A stretch of 14,589 nt of DNA from Hamiltosporidium magnivora (lineage: Eukaryota; Microsporidia; Dubosqiidae), in NCBI GenBank assembly GCA_004325065.1, contig PITI01000320.1:1-14589 (forward strand), given 5' to 3'. Shown piece by piece: positions 1 through 8,831 of this stretch. Within the stretch, counting starts at the first letter, position 1; every line of letters starts with the position of its first letter. A program made the position numbers and the translations under genes. Under the pieces are notes generated by a model. The model saw nothing but the letters and a program-made list of their open reading frames with translations, ran no database searches and was not told the DNA's origin.

Positions 1-178
1 CCCTTTAAAAGAAGCGAAGAGAGAGGAAGATGGTGCAAAAAATTTAAAACCAAAAAATAATACACCCCTTATTTCACAAGGAGGAACCACTTTAGAGGAA
101 CCGACCAATAACAAAAATGAAGAGTCGGATTTGGAAGAAGAGACAGCAATGGTTAAAGAGGTAGAAGAAAATACATAA
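1..178 (+). mobile_element. C-terminal tail of an R4/Dong-like LINE polyprotein (copy A, truncated by window edge)
   Basis: An open frame runs from position 2 to a TAA stop at 176-178 and encodes 58 residues of an acidic, lysine- and glutamate-rich tail. I assign it by comparison inside the window. It aligns without any gap to the last 58 codons of the decayed LINE at 10271-10447; 33 of 58 residues are identical by my hand count, including NNTP/NNAP, the pair GG and the block EESDL. In that second copy the tail directly follows a recognisable endonuclease domain. Unlike copy B, this piece has no internal stop or frameshift, so the element lying upstream of the window could be younger or intact. 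About 70 bases after the stop (179-250) also look related to those after copy B. The tail itself has no recognised domain, and its role is unknown. Confidence 0.75.
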
Positions 179-1555
179 AAAATGGCAAAAATATTTTAAC
201 CCAGAATTTTATTAAATAAAGAACAATTGAATTAAAAGCGTAAAAATTCTGCCATATAAATTTCAAAGCCAAATATTTAGATTTAAATTAAATACGTCAT
301 ATTTTTTCTGCTCTATGATTTGTATATTTGCTTAATCTATAGCGAAAAAAAATCCAAGAGTTCATAAAGATATTTTCGATCCTCTTTTTAGATACTTTAA
401 TCAGTTCAATTTGGAAAATTTTATTTCTTAGATTGCTTAAGAAGGCAAATAGCCATATAATTTGTGATATACTTTAAATTCTATTTTTACAGATTTTTTT
501 TCAAATCAATTTACTCCACAGCTATTTATACAAAGATTTTTATATTGTCGAAATATTTTACCATTCTTTGTTATATGATATTTACTGGCTTATATAATTG
601 CTTTCAAATCTTTTATATTTCTTAGATCGTTTGTATTTTTCGCGCTGTATTTCCGATTGACATTTAATTCATATTTTCTTTCCTCATGGTATAAAAGTGT
701 TTGATTTTGGCATTAATTATATAGGTTTCACTAATTTTAATTTATACATTTATATAGAAGTTCCATATGTTTGCTTTCCTGATTCCATTTTATAATTGTT
801 GATTTGGTATGACGTTTAGAACAAATAGTGTTTGATATACTCCGATCTCTACTTTAATCTAACATATAGTTAGGTTATTCACATTGTATGTGTTCTTATT
901 TGTTCAAAACTCGATCGCTTTACATAAACTATAAATATAATTCGAATTATTTTTTGCCTTGATTTTTCGGAGGAGAAATTGCGAATGTTTCATCTGTATT
1001 AGTCTATTTTACTTCTAGTCTTTTTTGATGCAGCTACTAAGCAACAAAAATAATGTTATAATTACTTTTTATTGCCAATAAAACTTAGTTATTTATTTAT
1101 GTTATGTATTGAGGCATCTTACAAAATTCAGTGTCACTGGCTTTTGCTGCTATAATGCGGATGTTTTCTTCCAATGCCAGAATACTTGATATCCTCAATT
1201 ATTTTATTTGGCTATTTATCAATTTAAAAGGCAATAAATGTATTACTTGCTAAAAATACGCTACTTTTTACCCCTAAAAAATATTTCTAATAAACAAATA
1301 ATTTCATAAAAAGTCTTAATTCCTTAAGTGCCTTGTATTTGCATACAATACTTGTATCGCATAATTTGTTTGTAATATAGAAAAGTTGTTGACCTGAACA
1401 CTATATGTTAAGTATTTTCATCAATTTTTTTTGAAATATATAATTAGTTATTAATTGGCTCTTATGAAATTATTTTTATGTCGAAATAAAGCCTTTCTTT
1501 AAAAAGCTTTAGTTATATTGTAATTTTAAGACCTAACTTAATTTATTTATCCTCT
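179..1555. other. Gene-free AT-rich stretch after LINE copy A
   Basis: No supported gene. The first ~70 bases are probably the 3' untranslated part of LINE copy A. The remainder is AT-rich and broken by stops in all frames. One locally GC-richer patch at about 1127-1200 reads open for about 33 codons on the minus strand, without a start or recognisable motif, and may be an old relic. Confidence 0.5.
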
Positions 1556-1558
1556 GAG

Positions 1559-2104
1559 CTACAGTCCTGCACGAGCCCTGGCATCTTTCAGTAATGTCAA
1601 CCACCGGTCTCTTTCCAGCGCAACGTTCCACCAGTCTTCTACTCCCAGAAGTTGGGCGGTCTTTTCGATTTGGTCAATCCAGCGAGTCTTGGGTCTTCCC
1701 ACATTCATTTTTCTGACTGGTATAGGGTACAAAACTTTAGAAAGTATGCGAATCTTCCCCATTCTTAGCAGGTGTCTTACCCAGCCGAGTCTGTTCAGGC
1801 AGACGAATTCTACTATTTGCATATCTCTTTATTCGTGGTAAAGTTCCCTGTTGTGTCGTTTCCTCCACCTGCCATTTTCTTCTTTGGGTCCATAAACACG
1901 TCTCAGTACTTTACTTTCGAACATCGCTAGTCTTTGCTCATCAGTCTTCTTAACAACCCAAGATTCTGATCCATACATGAGAACAGGTCGCAGCGGCGTT
2001 TTGTAGAGCATGCGTTTTGTTTTCCTAGTGATGAACTTGGACTTAAAGTGAGACCTTCTTAATATATTTACTGATTCCAGTTTTCTTTTACATCTTACTT
2101 CCCA
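1559..2104 (-). pseudogene. 5'-truncated, frameshifted animal-type LINE reverse transcriptase (C-terminal part)
   Basis: Two minus-strand frames join into the C-terminal part of a non-LTR retrotransposon reverse transcriptase. The upstream frame (about 2104 to 1829) carries LYKTPLRPVLMYGSESW followed by the FESKVLRRVYGP and NRELY blocks. The downstream frame (1822 to 1559) carries NRLGWVRHLLRM, VGRPKTRWIDQIE, LERDRW and the ending ARARAGL-stop. This succession, including the terminal GL-stop, is the familiar C-terminus of APE-type LINEs (RTE- or Jockey/CR1-like) abundant in arthropods and other animals; I cannot assign the clade. A frameshift near 1825-1835 separates the halves, and the catalytic FADD region and endonuclease are absent, so the copy is dead on arrival and 5'-truncated. 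Base composition is striking: 33 of 60 bases are G or C at 1561-1620, against 13 of 60 at 1441-1500. Residues encoded above about 2104 show no similarity and probably lie outside the element. Confidence 0.88.
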
Positions 2105-2191
2105 TTTTCGAGGATGACCAATATAAAATTTAAATTTGAGTATTTTACTCTGTAATAACTCGGAATTATAGATAATCAGCATATATATCAT

Positions 2192-2895
2192 GTGTGGTTA
2201 TAGATACTAGAATACAAACAATAAATTTTAAATAGTTCTACATACTCATTTCATAGCAGAAAGTTTTTAATGTTGTTATCTGCCCTACTACTTTTTAAAC
2301 TTAATGTTTAAAAATACAATCAGAAAAATATAGATTTGGTTTAAAATACTTTAAAAGACAAAAAAAACTTACAGTTTTTATTCTGTTATTGATAAATTAG
2401 ATTACCTTCTCTGAAATATACTTTAGACTTGAATTAAATTATGATTTTTCAAATAAAAAAATTAATTATGATTCTTAATATACAAACTTTGAATATTATT
2501 AATTTGATGTATGATGCCTAAAATTTTTAAATTCCTTTAGAATTTATACAAAATTTATCACTAATCAGCCAACAAATAACAAATTCGTTGTATTCAAATT
2601 TTCTAAAATCAAATTTCAAAAGATTAGCTTAAAACCTCGACATAAGAAAACTGGATAAATTAAACATCTTTAGGTTAATAAAAGAATTCTGAGAGTATAA
2701 TACGAGCTAGACTTTGAGGATAAAAAAACGAATTATAATCCTAATTGATCATCTTTAGCATTTGATTAAAATAGAAAATTTATTTAAAATTGTAAAAATT
2801 CAGAAAAAATTATTTAAGTGATATAATGATTTTTAAAATGACTCAAGCATAATTCTCGAGCTAGATATAATAGCAACGAATCTTCTATATTCAAT
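2192..2895. other. Gene-free AT-rich stretch
   Basis: Very AT-rich, with many stops in all frames. I see no gene, repeat array or RNA signature here. The 5' junction of the LINE fragment lies somewhere near 2104-2200, but no target-site duplication could be recognised by eye. Confidence 0.5.
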
Positions 2896-2899
2896 ATAG

Positions 2900-3529
2900 A
2901 AAGTTTATTATAAGGAGGCAAAAAAAGGCCAATATTGTAGAGCAGCTGATAAAAAAGTAAAATCTAGTAATTGGATATTAGAATATATCATAACAAGATT
3001 GTACCAGTTTTCACAATACCTTCTTGATGTTATACATTCACTTCTTTTATAATTTCATAAAAACCTACAAAACTAATTGGGGTGCCTCTTATTTTCCTGA
3101 ATTCTTGAAGATGTATATCTAAAATATAATTAGATACTAGAATGATCAATGAAAAAAATTTTCACACAGAGAATTGAAGGATTTACTTCAGAAAATAAGT
3201 TTAATTTAAGTAGATTTTTAACTCAACAGCTATTTACAAGTTTCCTTCGAATTCTAAAATTAAAAGAAGAGCTTACTTTATAAAACGTAATTGACGGTTA
3301 TTCAGATATTATTTATAAACGATGTCTAAGCAATTCCTATTTCAAAAAAAGACAAGAATATTGTTTCTAATACCATAATTTGTTTAAAAATTCACCTGGA
3401 GTTTTGAAAAAAGACATTATGTGGATTATTCTTAACGAATTGGTTGAAATAATTTTTTTGATCGATAGAGGGCATGAAGACATTGGTGCTTCAACTAAAT
3501 GTTGTTATAATCCAAAAAAAGACTTATGA
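2900..3529 (+). pseudogene. Possible decayed protein gene, family unknown
   Basis: Three plus-strand open runs follow each other: 2900-3049 (50 codons, containing WILEYIITRLYQFSQYLL), 2994-3119 in the next frame (42 codons, containing KTNWGASYFPEFLKMYI) and 3152-3526 back in the first frame. The last run has only two internal stops (TAA at 3281-3283 and 3368-3370) in 125 codons before a TGA at 3527-3529, whereas sequence this AT-rich should show roughly one stop per dozen codons. The last run contains FLTQQLFTSFLRILKLKEEL and DIMWIILNELVEIIFLIDRG. It has no start codon or signal peptide that I can defend. There is a faint resemblance in character (hydrophobic helices, lysine and asparagine) to the 404-residue protein at 5197, too weak to claim homology. 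Chance cannot be excluded. Confidence 0.33.
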
Positions 3530-3612
3530 AACATATAAAAATCTAAATCGGCTTAAAATTCATATATATAACTAAAGATACATTAAAAAAATTCATTCAT
3601 TCATCCTTGGTA

Positions 3613-3825
3613 CTACAGCTCTGTACGAGCCTTGGCCTCTCCTAGTAATACCGCATACCGGTCTTTTTCCAGTAGGTTTGTCTACTTTTTCGGGTTTCGT
3701 AACAAGGTGGTTTTAAAGCGTGAAATGCTAGTCCTACGTCCAACCCCAACATAGAGGATCATTCCCCTTTAGTCACATCTTACGGGAAGCAGAGAATACA
3801 CCAAGCCAATTCTGGACCTGGCATG
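3613..3825 (-). pseudogene. Degraded 3' end of an animal-type LINE reverse transcriptase
   Basis: On the minus strand, 3672 to 3613 reads LEKDRYAVLLGEAKARTEL-stop, which aligns with LERDRWLTLLKDARARAGL-stop at the end of the fragment at 1559. The same frame further upstream shows YVGVGRRTS, corresponding to NVGRPKTRW, and before that RIGLVYSLL, corresponding to RLGWVRHLL. Between them lies a stop (about 3684-3682) and the segment is several residues short, so this copy has more damage and is probably older or from a diverged relative. It is also GC-richer than the surroundings. Both copies sit on the minus strand and keep only the 3' end, which is typical of 5'-truncated LINE insertions. Outer limits are approximate. 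Confidence 0.72.
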
Positions 3826-3829
3826 ATGA

Positions 3830-5196
3830 TTAAACGTTAAAATAAAGCATATAATAATTAAAAACTATAAAAATCTTGCACTCTAAGTAAAAAACGATCA
3901 AACCAAAGAACAAACTCAAAATATTGCAGAAAAATATAAAACTTGAACCGAACGTAGTATCGAAATGCAGTGTAAAGAAACAATAAAAGAGGGATATAAA
4001 CCAAGATTCAAAATTTAATCTTTAATTATATCAGCTCTATTTTTAAAATATTTCAATACCTTTTTTATGTTAAAAAAAGAAATATAAACTTGTATTACTT
4101 ATAAATTCTTATCCCAGCAATCATAAATTGATGTTTTTTTGATGCATATCCTGGCTAAATTATGATATATTATCGTTGTTAAACCCAAACAAATATATAA
4201 TAAAATTTTTATGATTTTTCACATTCTAAAAACTATTGTCATCTGTTTTAATACTATATTTATCTTTAAAAACTTCATTTTTTGAATATTCATTGAAACA
4301 CTTTAAATTTTATTTGTAAGATTACTTCATAGCTATATTGTATAATATTGTTTTTATATTTGATTCTTTTCGAAAAAATATTCTATAAATGTTTTAATCT
4401 TCATTACCATTCCCTATTCAAATAATTTTATAAATCTTTCAAAGGCTTAGCTAATTATAAAATACAAACAAAACACTCCATTTAATATCGAATTAATTGA
4501 ATTATTTTAAATTCTAGTAGACTTACTTCATATCAACGTTTCAATTTCACTTCTAATCTAAAAGTTCCAGTTCAGTATATATCTATAAAATCAAAAAAAA
4601 ATGAAATTTTTTTTATAAGTATAGTGTTTAAGAGTTAATTTGAGTTCAAAAAACTGCAGTTAGTTGTATTACCCACGATTCTTATGATATTATCTTTGAT
4701 TATAACAATGTAAAGAAATAATTCTAGATTATCAATATTATTTTTTGAAGTATCTATTGAAAATATAACAAACATATTTATGTTTTATATTTAATCGATA
4801 AAAATACAAGCAACGATTCAAAATTAATCTTAAAAGGAAAGAATGTAAAGATAAATTCATCGAATTCAATTTTAATGATTAAAAACAAAATTATAAATCA
4901 TTTTCGTATTTGTTTTGTTTAATCTAGGAAAGAAATATAAACAAATTAGTATTCTTTATATATTTATAATTTTTATATCAAAAAAATATTCTTGAGTATA
5001 TAATGCTTATTATACTTATATAAGATAATTTTTGATTTTTTTATATTTGTTTCTCCTTAGATTATAGCTTAGATTTAATATAATTCCAAAAAAATTAATT
5101 AATTACGTAATATATTAATTATCCAACAATATTTTATATTTTTTTGGTTTCATATTGTTATATTCATTAAATATTTGAAGTCCTTATTAAGAGATC
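3830..5196. other. Gene-free AT-rich stretch before the 404-residue gene
   Basis: No supported gene. A short open run at about 3890-4010 (plus strand, one stop) is GC-richer than its surroundings but has no motif I recognise. The rest, about 4020-5190, is extremely AT-rich. No CCC- or GGG-type motif is seen immediately before the ATG at 5197, so a promoter cannot be placed. Confidence 0.5.
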
Positions 5197-6411
5197 ATGA
5201 ATTTCATTTATTTTTTCAATGAATCGTTATTTCTTGTATTTGGACTTTCTTTTGTTATATTAACAGAGTTATCAAATATAAAAGACAATAATACAGTATT
5301 TTGTAATTTAAATGAAATAACAGAAACATTTACAAAAGATTTACGTAAAATACATCATGGAATTGAACAATGTATTGATATTTTAACTTCTTATAACATA
5401 TTTGGGCTTCAATTTGATATCTCAAATTCTGAAAAATGTTTTGAAAAGATTTTGTATCGAATCAAAGCAAAAACAATTAACAAAATATTTTTTTATGTGA
5501 TTTCTTTAGATTCAAAAGATAAAAACAAAAATAACCAATTTATTAATTTGTTTTCTTTATCTTCTCATCTATATATAAGAAAATTGGCTATTTTTGTAGA
5601 AATTTTAACTGTTCTAAAAAAAGATCAGGTCACTCATTATACTCATTTGTTTGGACATAAAAACCTTTCAACTAAATTAAATCTGAGTAATTTTTTATTA
5701 AAATTTTATAAGATACTTGCTAAAGTCTTAAATCAGTTATCAAGAGTAATTCATCCCCAAAAAAATACCTTCTTATTGATTTCACCATTTGAATTAAACT
5801 TGGATTCAAAACAAGCACTCAATATATATTTAAACAGATCCTTAGTAATATATATGAATATGGATATCATATACTTAGAAATCAAATCAAGATCTGAAAA
5901 TAATATTTTCAGTCTAAATATGGAAAATAAATTAAAAAAAACATTTTTTTACGAATTTTACAACGAATATACATTTATTTCTCGGATAATAAAAATAACC
6001 AACAAAAGAATCACTTCACCTAATTTCAAACATGATCAGATAAATTACATAATCAAATTGTATCGGATATATGATATAAAAAGCAGATATATAACAACAA
6101 GACCCAATATTTTTAAATTAGAAACTTTTATCAAACAACATACTTCAACAGACAACACAAAGATAGCAATTGATTCTAAACTTTTTATATCAAAAATTGG
6201 TTTAAATTTTGAAAATAATATTATCAAAATCAGACTTTCTAATGGTTTTTACGTAATTATTTCTCTCGAAATAAAAGTAGAAAATGAAATTATTGTCTTT
6301 TCATTCCTCAAAAGAGACTGTTTATTCTCTGATACCATTAAAAACGGAGATATAACAGACTTGAAAGAAATTCTACATTATATTCTAAAAAAGTATAAAA
6401 AAATATTTTAA
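5197..6411 (+). CDS. Orphan protein with N-terminal signal or anchor segment, 404 residues
   Basis: An uninterrupted 404-codon frame in very AT-rich DNA, which is far beyond chance length here. Residues about 9-23 (SLFLVFGLSFVILTE region) form a hydrophobic stretch preceded by few charges, consistent with a cleaved signal peptide or a single N-terminal anchor. After it the protein is rich in lysine, asparagine and isoleucine, with predicted alternating helices and short strands and no second convincing membrane segment. Cysteines are few (about residues 36, 59, 81 and 375), and an N-glycosylation-type NNT lies at about residue 31. I do not recognise any domain or catalytic motif. The stop codon TAA overlaps an AATAAA at 6410-6415, a possible polyadenylation signal, though AATAAA is expected often at this composition. 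The first ATG of the frame is taken as the start because the hydrophobic segment follows it directly. It is a plausible secreted or surface protein of an intracellular parasite, by inference only. Confidence 0.75.
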   Translation: MNFIYFFNESLFLVFGLSFVILTELSNIKDNNTVFCNLNEITETFTKDLRKIHHGIEQCIDILTSYNIFGLQFDISNSEKCFEKILYRIKAKTINKIFFYVISLDSKDKNKNNQFINLFSLSSHLYIRKLAIFVEILTVLKKDQVTHYTHLFGHKNLSTKLNLSNFLLKFYKILAKVLNQLSRVIHPQKNTFLLISPFELNLDSKQALNIYLNRSLVIYMNMDIIYLEIKSRSENNIFSLNMENKLKKTFFYEFYNEYTFISRIIKITNKRITSPNFKHDQINYIIKLYRIYDIKSRYITTRPNIFKLETFIKQHTSTDNTKIAIDSKLFISKIGLNFENNIIKIRLSNGFYVIISLEIKVENEIIVFSFLKRDCLFSDTIKNGDITDLKEILHYILKKYKKIF

Positions 6412-6782
6412 TAAAAATAGTACGTTTGTTTACCTGGTTTACTTTATAATTAAATATAAATTCACTTATTTAAATTAATATTTTGATTCTAATAAGTTTT
6501 ACATTAAATTACCTTTTCATTTCAATTTACCTTTTTCCTTTTCAAAAATATACAATTCCTTAGTTTTGAACTGAAATTTTTTTCTTTAAAAAATTAAATT
6601 AGATATTTTAAATAAATTAAACCGTAAAAAGTAAATTATCAAAATATTTTAAAACTTTAGAAACTAAAAACATTTCTAAGAAAGATAGATTCTATTTAAT
6701 CTAATATACTCTAATATACTTTATTAAATTCGATTATAAGAAATTATATTAATAACACAGGGTTAGATAAGTTATAGAACTA
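6412..6782. other. Gene-free AT-rich spacer
   Basis: No gene seen. The stretch is low-complexity AT, with a short duplication of CTAATATACT near 6701-6720, and leads into the repeat array that begins at about 6783. Confidence 0.5.
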
Positions 6783-7110
6783 ACACTTTGATCGCATGTC
6801 ATAGTATTTAACACCTCTTAATCATATACTTCTATATTTAACACCTCTTAATCATATACTTCTATATTTAATACCTCTTAATCATATATCCTAATAGATA
6901 ACACCCCTTTATCATAAATCCTGATAGATAACACTCCCTAATACATCAGTACCATTACTAACACCCTCTAATACATCTGTACTAATACTAACACCCTAAT
7001 CCACTACTCCATACACTAACACCCCCTTCCACCCCTACAGTCACTAACACCCTTTACTCATATACCCTAATATATTTAGCACCCCCCTTTCATTTCCCTT
7101 CTAAAACATC
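6783..7110 (+). repeat. Imperfect ~30-bp tandem repeat array, increasingly C-rich towards ARF
   Basis: About ten units of 28-33 bp, each opening with ACACC or a variant (ACACT, ATACC) and usually ending TTTA, GATA or ACTA. Units start near 6783, 6811, 6841, 6871, 6901, 6931, 6961, 6991, 7019, 7047 and 7079. The units at 6811-6840 and 6841-6870 are identical. Moving right, units diverge and accumulate C, until the region just before the gene contains runs such as CACCCCCC. The plus strand is almost free of G across 6930-7110, so the array has a strong strand bias. It ends only about 55-60 bp before the proposed ARF start and may contain promoter elements. A neutral minisatellite is the alternative. 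Confidence 0.85.
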
Positions 7111-7156
7111 ACTTTTTAAAACGTATGTCTCACTTTTATAATATAAAAAACAAAGA

Positions 7157-7164
7157 AGGGTTAA
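7157..7164 (+). promoter_or_regulatory. GGGTTAA motif just upstream of the ARF start
   Basis: The bases AGGGTTAA end three bases before the ATG at 7167. Microsporidian genes are known to carry short GGG- or CCC-like motifs immediately upstream of the start codon, with very short 5' leaders. This supports initiation at 7167 instead of the in-frame ATG at 7125, because the motif would otherwise lie inside the coding sequence. The functional role here is inferred from position and sequence only. Confidence 0.5.
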
Positions 7165-7166
7165 AC

Positions 7167-7748
7167 ATGGGAGAAATTCTGAGCAGATTGAAAGATTGTT
7201 TTAGAAAATCATATCTCAAAGAAATAACGATGGTAGGTTTGGATGGAGCAGGAAAGACAACAATATTGTATCAAATGAAGATAAGCAGTACAGTTGAAAC
7301 AATACCTACTATAGGATTCAATGTAGAATCTTTTAATGTAGGAAAAACCAAATTCAATGTGTGGGATATTGGAGGCCAAGATGCAATTAGACCTTTATGG
7401 AACCATTATGTTGAGATGTCTCGTGGTATAATATTTGTAGTGGACATAATTGACAGTAATAGGTGGAAAAGTGCCGGAAAGGCACTTGGTGATGTAGTCA
7501 GAGGTATGGAAAGAAAACCCGTTCTTATTCTTGCAAACAAGGCTGATGACCCTAATGATCCCTGTTTGAACCAAAAGGTTCAAACCATGGTTGAAGATCT
7601 TGGTGTTAAGGATATGAATATTATCTATGAAGTATTTCACTGTTCTGCCATCCAAGGACCTAATAATCCAAATCCACTTGAAAGACTTGTCCCTGCCTTT
7701 GAATGGATAGGAAATACAGTAAAAGAAAAATATGGCGAATCAAAATGA
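7167..7748 (+). CDS. ARF-family small GTPase, 193 residues
   Basis: ADP-ribosylation-factor GTPase, a GDP/GTP switch that recruits coats and effectors to Golgi and other membranes. Numbering from the ATG at 7167, the landmarks fall where they do in ARF1: Gly2 for N-myristoylation, an N-terminal amphipathic stretch, P-loop GLDGAGKTT at 24-32 (Lys30, Thr31), Thr48 in PTIGFN (switch 1), WDIGGQ at 66-71 (Gln71), RPLW and HYVE in switch 2, NKAD at 124-127, and CSA at 159-161. The ARF hydrophobic triad Phe51, Trp66 and Tyr81 is kept. The frame opens earlier, at 7125, adding 14 residues. I prefer 7167 because it restores Gly2 and usual ARF length and directly follows GGGTTAA. Differences from ARF1 are Gly27 instead of Ala and a shortened loop before NKAD followed by an extra stretch DPCLNQK. 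An ARF-like (ARL) assignment is possible. The gene is visibly GC-richer than its flanks, has no intron, and is framed by tandem repeats on both sides. Confidence 0.96.
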   Translation: MGEILSRLKDCFRKSYLKEITMVGLDGAGKTTILYQMKISSTVETIPTIGFNVESFNVGKTKFNVWDIGGQDAIRPLWNHYVEMSRGIIFVVDIIDSNRWKSAGKALGDVVRGMERKPVLILANKADDPNDPCLNQKVQTMVEDLGVKDMNIIYEVFHCSAIQGPNNPNPLERLVPAFEWIGNTVKEKYGESK

Positions 7749-7764
7749 TTAAAGGAATGGTTGC

Positions 7765-7995
7765 TTTATTTTTTAGTTTTACTTTTTTTACTTTTACTTT
7801 CTATTTTCTATATTTTTTTTTTATATTTAAAATTTACTTTTTATTTTAATTTTACTTTTTATTTTACTTTTTATTTCTATTTTCTATACTTTTTACTTTT
7901 TATTTTCTATATTTAAAATTTACTTTTTTTTACTTTTTATTTTACTTTTTTTTTTACTTTTTTTTACTTTTTTTTACTTTTTTTTTACTTTTGAC
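7765..7995 (+). repeat. Low-complexity pyrimidine tract of TTTTACTTTTTATT-type repeats
   Basis: A T-rich tract of loosely periodic ACTTTTT and TATTTT words starts about 17 bases after the ARF stop and ends at about 7992 with TTTTTTTTTACTTTTG. Almost all bases are T, with scattered A and C and virtually no G. This looks like slippage-expanded microsatellite DNA. It could also serve in 3'-end formation of the ARF transcript, but nothing specific shows that. Confidence 0.85.
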
Positions 7996-8083
7996 AATTA
8001 TTAAATATATTACCTTCAAAGAACTTAAATTTATTTTTAACCAAAGTAAGATTTATTTTGTTCAAAATATAAAACAAAGGAAA

Positions 8084-8218
8084 AAAAATATTCTAATAAA
8101 CAATTTATTTTGTAACAAATGAGAATTAAATAATTATTTTATGATTTTTTAAAAATATTCTAATAAGTAATTTATTTATGTAACAAATGAGAATTAAATA
8201 ATTATTTTATGATTTTTT
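8084..8218 (+). repeat. Two-copy tandem duplication, period 67-68 bp
   Basis: The unit beginning AAAAATATTCTAATAA at 8084 recurs at 8151, both continuing through GTAACAAATGAGAATTAAAT and ending ATGATTTTTT. The second unit differs by a few substitutions and one inserted base. A third unit starts (AAAAATATT at 8219) and is lost. There is no coding content. Confidence 0.9.
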
Positions 8219-8530
8219 AAAAATATTTAAATTAATGCAAATTTATTATTCTCTTAAAATCAATCAGAATATTTTAAATAGGAAAGGAATAAGAATAGTA
8301 TTACAACTAACACATGGGTATAGTATTGAAGTAAATTAAACATTGAATATACAATGTTACGTTTTTTTAAAAATAATAGACATATATGATGTAAGATGAT
8401 AGGAAAAAATATTAGTATTAGTACGGTATGTCAATATTACAGGGCTAGTTTTTGGAGATTAAACAGTTCAAAAAAGACATTTATAGATTTTTTTAAGAAA
8501 CAATTTATTAGAATCAATTTATTAGAAACG

Positions 8531-8620
8531 GTTTATTGAGAACATATTTAAAAGAAATTAGTTTATTGCGAACATATTTAAAAGAAATTGGTTTATTGAG
8601 AATATATTTAAACGAAATTA
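8531..8620 (+). repeat. Three tandem 30-bp repeats
   Basis: Three units of exactly 30 bp (8531-8560, 8561-8590, 8591-8620) share GTTTATTG, then ATATTTAAA and GAAATT, with only three or four differences between any two units. Degenerate partial units precede them from about 8500 (AATTTATTAGAA twice) and one follows as GTTTTTT. There are no unique spacers, so this is a simple tandem repeat. Confidence 0.9.
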
Positions 8621-8831
8621 GTTTTTTAATCCAATACTTAAAATTGATTTTATATTTGTTAGTTCTTATACGCTATAACTTATATTATATCATTTATTGA
8701 GATTTAGTACTTCAAATATATTTTATATACTCTTTGTCTAAGATAGAAATTATATCATATGACGAATGAAAGGATACTTAAACACAAGAATGTGTAATTA
8801 ATAATTTATTACAAAATTATTTTCTTAGTAT

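Noticed and set aside
1127..1200. Short minus-strand open run of about 33 codons with higher GC content
   Set aside because: No start codon, no recognisable motif, and a length easily reached by chance; mentioned only in the description of the stretch.
3890..4010. Short plus-strand run resembling coding sequence (AEKYK region)
   Set aside because: It is interrupted by a stop within about 40 codons and matches no family I know.
6045..6227. Minus-strand 60-residue frame inside the 404-residue gene
   Set aside because: It is an antisense shadow of the long plus-strand frame with no motif of its own.
6783..7110. Telomere-like CCCTAA words inside the repeat array upstream of ARF
   Set aside because: CCCTAA occurs only sporadically (for example near 6993 and 7065) and not in tandem; the true period is about 30 bp, so an interstitial telomere is not supported.
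7395..7655. Minus-strand 86-residue frame within ARF
   Set aside because: It is antisense to strongly conserved ARF coding sequence and is explained as a shadow.
7765..7995. T-rich tract as a transcription terminator
   Set aside because: It is a long slippage-type microsatellite; no stem or defined signal accompanies it, so a terminator role cannot be supported.
8531..8620. CRISPR-like appearance of 30-bp repeats
   Set aside because: The units are directly adjacent with no unique spacers, and the context is eukaryotic.
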